23,411 nt of DNA from JAXDBM01 sp964460245 (GTDB taxonomy: Bacteria > Desulfobacterota > Syntrophia > Syntrophales > Fen-1087): assembly GCA_964460245.1 (NCBI GenBank), contig CAYWTL010000037.1:1-23411 (forward strand), in the 5' to 3' direction. A program made the position numbers and the translations under genes. The notes below the pieces were generated by a model. It searched no databases. It worked only from the letters and a program-made list of their open reading frames with translations, and was not told where the DNA came from. Shown one piece after another: positions 22,199 through 23,411 of this stretch (position 1 is its first letter; each line of letters opens with the position of its first letter).

Positions 22199-23203
22199 AT
22201 GGCAAAGAAAAAGATTCGCATCATTCAGTACGGCCTGGGCCCCATCGGGATCGAAACGGCCCGGCTCGTGCTCAAGAAATCCGGCATGGCGATCGTCGGC
22301 GCCGTCGACATCTCGAAGGACATTGCCGGGAAGGACCTCGGGGATGCTCTCGGCCTGAACGAAAAACTGGGGCTTGCCGTGACGGACGACGCAAAGGGTC
22401 TCTTTGCCAGGACGAAAGCGGATGTGGCCCTCCACACGACCGGCTCGCGCATCAAGAAGATCTATCCCGACCTGGAAGCGATGATCGGGGCAGGACTGAA
22501 CATCATCTCGTCATCGGAAGAACTGCTGTTCCCCCTGAAGGAAAATGCCGAATGGTCGGAGCGCGTGGACCGGCTGGCGAAGCAGCACGGCGTCACGGTG
22601 CTCGGCACCGGCGTGAATCCCGGATTCGTCATGGACGCCCTGCCCCTGTTTCTGACCGGCGTCTGCCAGGACGTGAAGCGGGTACACGTGGAAAGGCACG
22701 TGGACGCGGGAACCCGGCGTCTGCCCCTGCAGAGGAAAGTCGGCGCGGGCATGGCGGAGAAAGCCTTTCGGGAGCAGATTGCCCAGAAAGCCATGGGCCA
22801 CGTGGGGCTTCTCGAATCGCTCCACCTCGTTGCCGGCAACCTGGGCATGACGCTCGATGACGTGCACGAGGCCGTGGAGCCCGTCATCACCGGGAAAGCG
22901 GTGAGGACGAAATTCTTTTCACTGCAGCCGGGCGACGTGGCGGGGATCAAGCACACTGCCGAGGGGATTCGGAACGGCGAGAAGGTCATCACCCTCGATC
23001 TGAGAATGTATGTCGGCTGCGAGCAGCCCCATGACGCCGTCCATATCGTGGGGACGCCGGAGATCCGGCTTCGGATCGAGGGCGGCGTGGCGGGAGATCA
23101 GGCGACGGCGGCGGTTCTGGTCAATTCCATTCCGGCCGTCATCGATGCCCGTCCCGGCCTCGCGACGGTCAAGGACCTGCCCGCCGCTCATTTCACCCGC
23201 TGA
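22199..23203 (+). CDS. DapB-like NAD(P)-binding oxidoreductase (diaminopentanoate dehydrogenase-related)
   Basis: A 334-residue Rossmann-fold protein: IRIIQYGLGPIGIETARLV (dinucleotide loop, residues 6-24), IVGAVDISKDIAGKDLGDAL, VALHTTGSRIKKI, GLNIISSSEELLFP and GTGVNPGFVMDALP. It belongs to the dihydrodipicolinate-reductase-like group that includes 2,4-diaminopentanoate dehydrogenase of ornithine fermentation; it is too long and too different in the second domain to be DapB itself. The substrate is unknown. It sits 59 nt after the permease with AGGGAGA before the ATG, likely in the same operon, so it may act on the imported compound or one derived from it (inference). No terminator is evident after it. 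Confidence 0.75.
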   Translation: MAKKKIRIIQYGLGPIGIETARLVLKKSGMAIVGAVDISKDIAGKDLGDALGLNEKLGLAVTDDAKGLFARTKADVALHTTGSRIKKIYPDLEAMIGAGLNIISSSEELLFPLKENAEWSERVDRLAKQHGVTVLGTGVNPGFVMDALPLFLTGVCQDVKRVHVERHVDAGTRRLPLQRKVGAGMAEKAFREQIAQKAMGHVGLLESLHLVAGNLGMTLDDVHEAVEPVITGKAVRTKFFSLQPGDVAGIKHTAEGIRNGEKVITLDLRMYVGCEQPHDAVHIVGTPEIRLRIEGGVAGDQATAAVLVNSIPAVIDARPGLATVKDLPAAHFTR

Positions 23204-23368
23204 ACGGCCGCCGCCCCGGTGTGCCGGTATCCCTGAAGCAAACGGGGAAAGCCGCAGCTCGGGAAGACATCATCACTGTTTTTTAACATCGTTCGCGCCC
23301 CATCCGGCACATCTGGAGATTTTTTTGCGCCATTCTGTGTAATGCATCCGTGCCGACTAAAAATATCG

Positions 23369-23397
23369 TTGACAATTTCTTCCGATTGCAGCCATAG
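23369..23397 (+). promoter_or_regulatory. Possible promoter for a gene beyond the right edge
   Basis: TTGACA at 23369-23374 with an ATAG-containing -10 region near 23392-23397, 17 nt away. The -35 box is perfect and the -10 box poor. The rest of 23204-23411 shows no gene. Confidence 0.3.
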
Positions 23398-23411
23398 GGG
23401 CGCATGGATTT

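Overview
The window looks like a chromosomal stretch from a GC-rich anaerobic Gram-negative bacterium, most likely a deltaproteobacterium of the Syntrophales type (Desulfobacterota). This is inferred from the gene families, not from any search. The hints are an LpxL-type lipid A acyltransferase (outer membrane), a DUF3300/DUF2950 secreted pair, an iron-sulfur flavoprotein, a TAXI-type TRAP transporter with DUF1850, and a phosphotransacylase/butyrate kinase operon beside aconitase and a eukaryote-like isocitrate dehydrogenase. I see no tRNA, rRNA, insertion sequence, phage gene or CRISPR array.

Layout. Bases 279-3369 (+): a ferritin-like protein, a broken DUF374 acyltransferase, an LpxL/HtrB-like acyltransferase and a PPP-family phosphatase. 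Bases 3491-6123 (-): a DUF3300 protein with 55-residue tandem repeats, then a DUF2950 protein. Bases 6556-7431 (+): an exported nitroreductase, a strong hairpin terminator and a 24-codon remnant of what may be an SGNH-hydrolase gene. Bases 7449-8676 (-): a small Cys-rich AbrB-fold protein and ArsM arsenite methyltransferase, with a recognisable promoter and a palindrome at the expected transcription start. Bases 8749-10003 (+): an HtpX protease gene lacking its whole catalytic centre, a translationally coupled 11-cysteine mini-protein and an iron-sulfur flavoprotein. Bases 9992-10894 (-): a LysR regulator, divergent from a (+) operon at 11061-13978 that encodes two different phosphotransacylase-family proteins and butyrate kinase. 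Bases 14079-17300 (-): aconitase then NADP-type isocitrate dehydrogenase. Bases 17806-23203 (+): TAXI solute-binding protein, DUF1850 protein, a very long fused TRAP permease and a DapB-like NAD(P)-binding oxidoreductase.

How the parts may work together. The LysR gene and the two-transacylase/kinase operon form an acyl-CoA to acyl-phosphate to ATP module for substrate-level phosphorylation. The two transacylase paralogues carry complementary halves of the family's conserved motifs, which suggests a heteromeric enzyme; this is the most interesting idea in the window. Aconitase plus isocitrate dehydrogenase supply 2-oxoglutarate and NADPH. The TAXI-TRAP operon imports an unidentified, probably carboxylate, substrate that the co-encoded oxidoreductase may process. 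The arsM pair forms a compact arsenic-methylation unit, perhaps with its own metal-sensing regulator. Several genes are decayed (DUF374, htpX, the SGNH fragment), so the accessory parts of the window appear to be undergoing gene loss.
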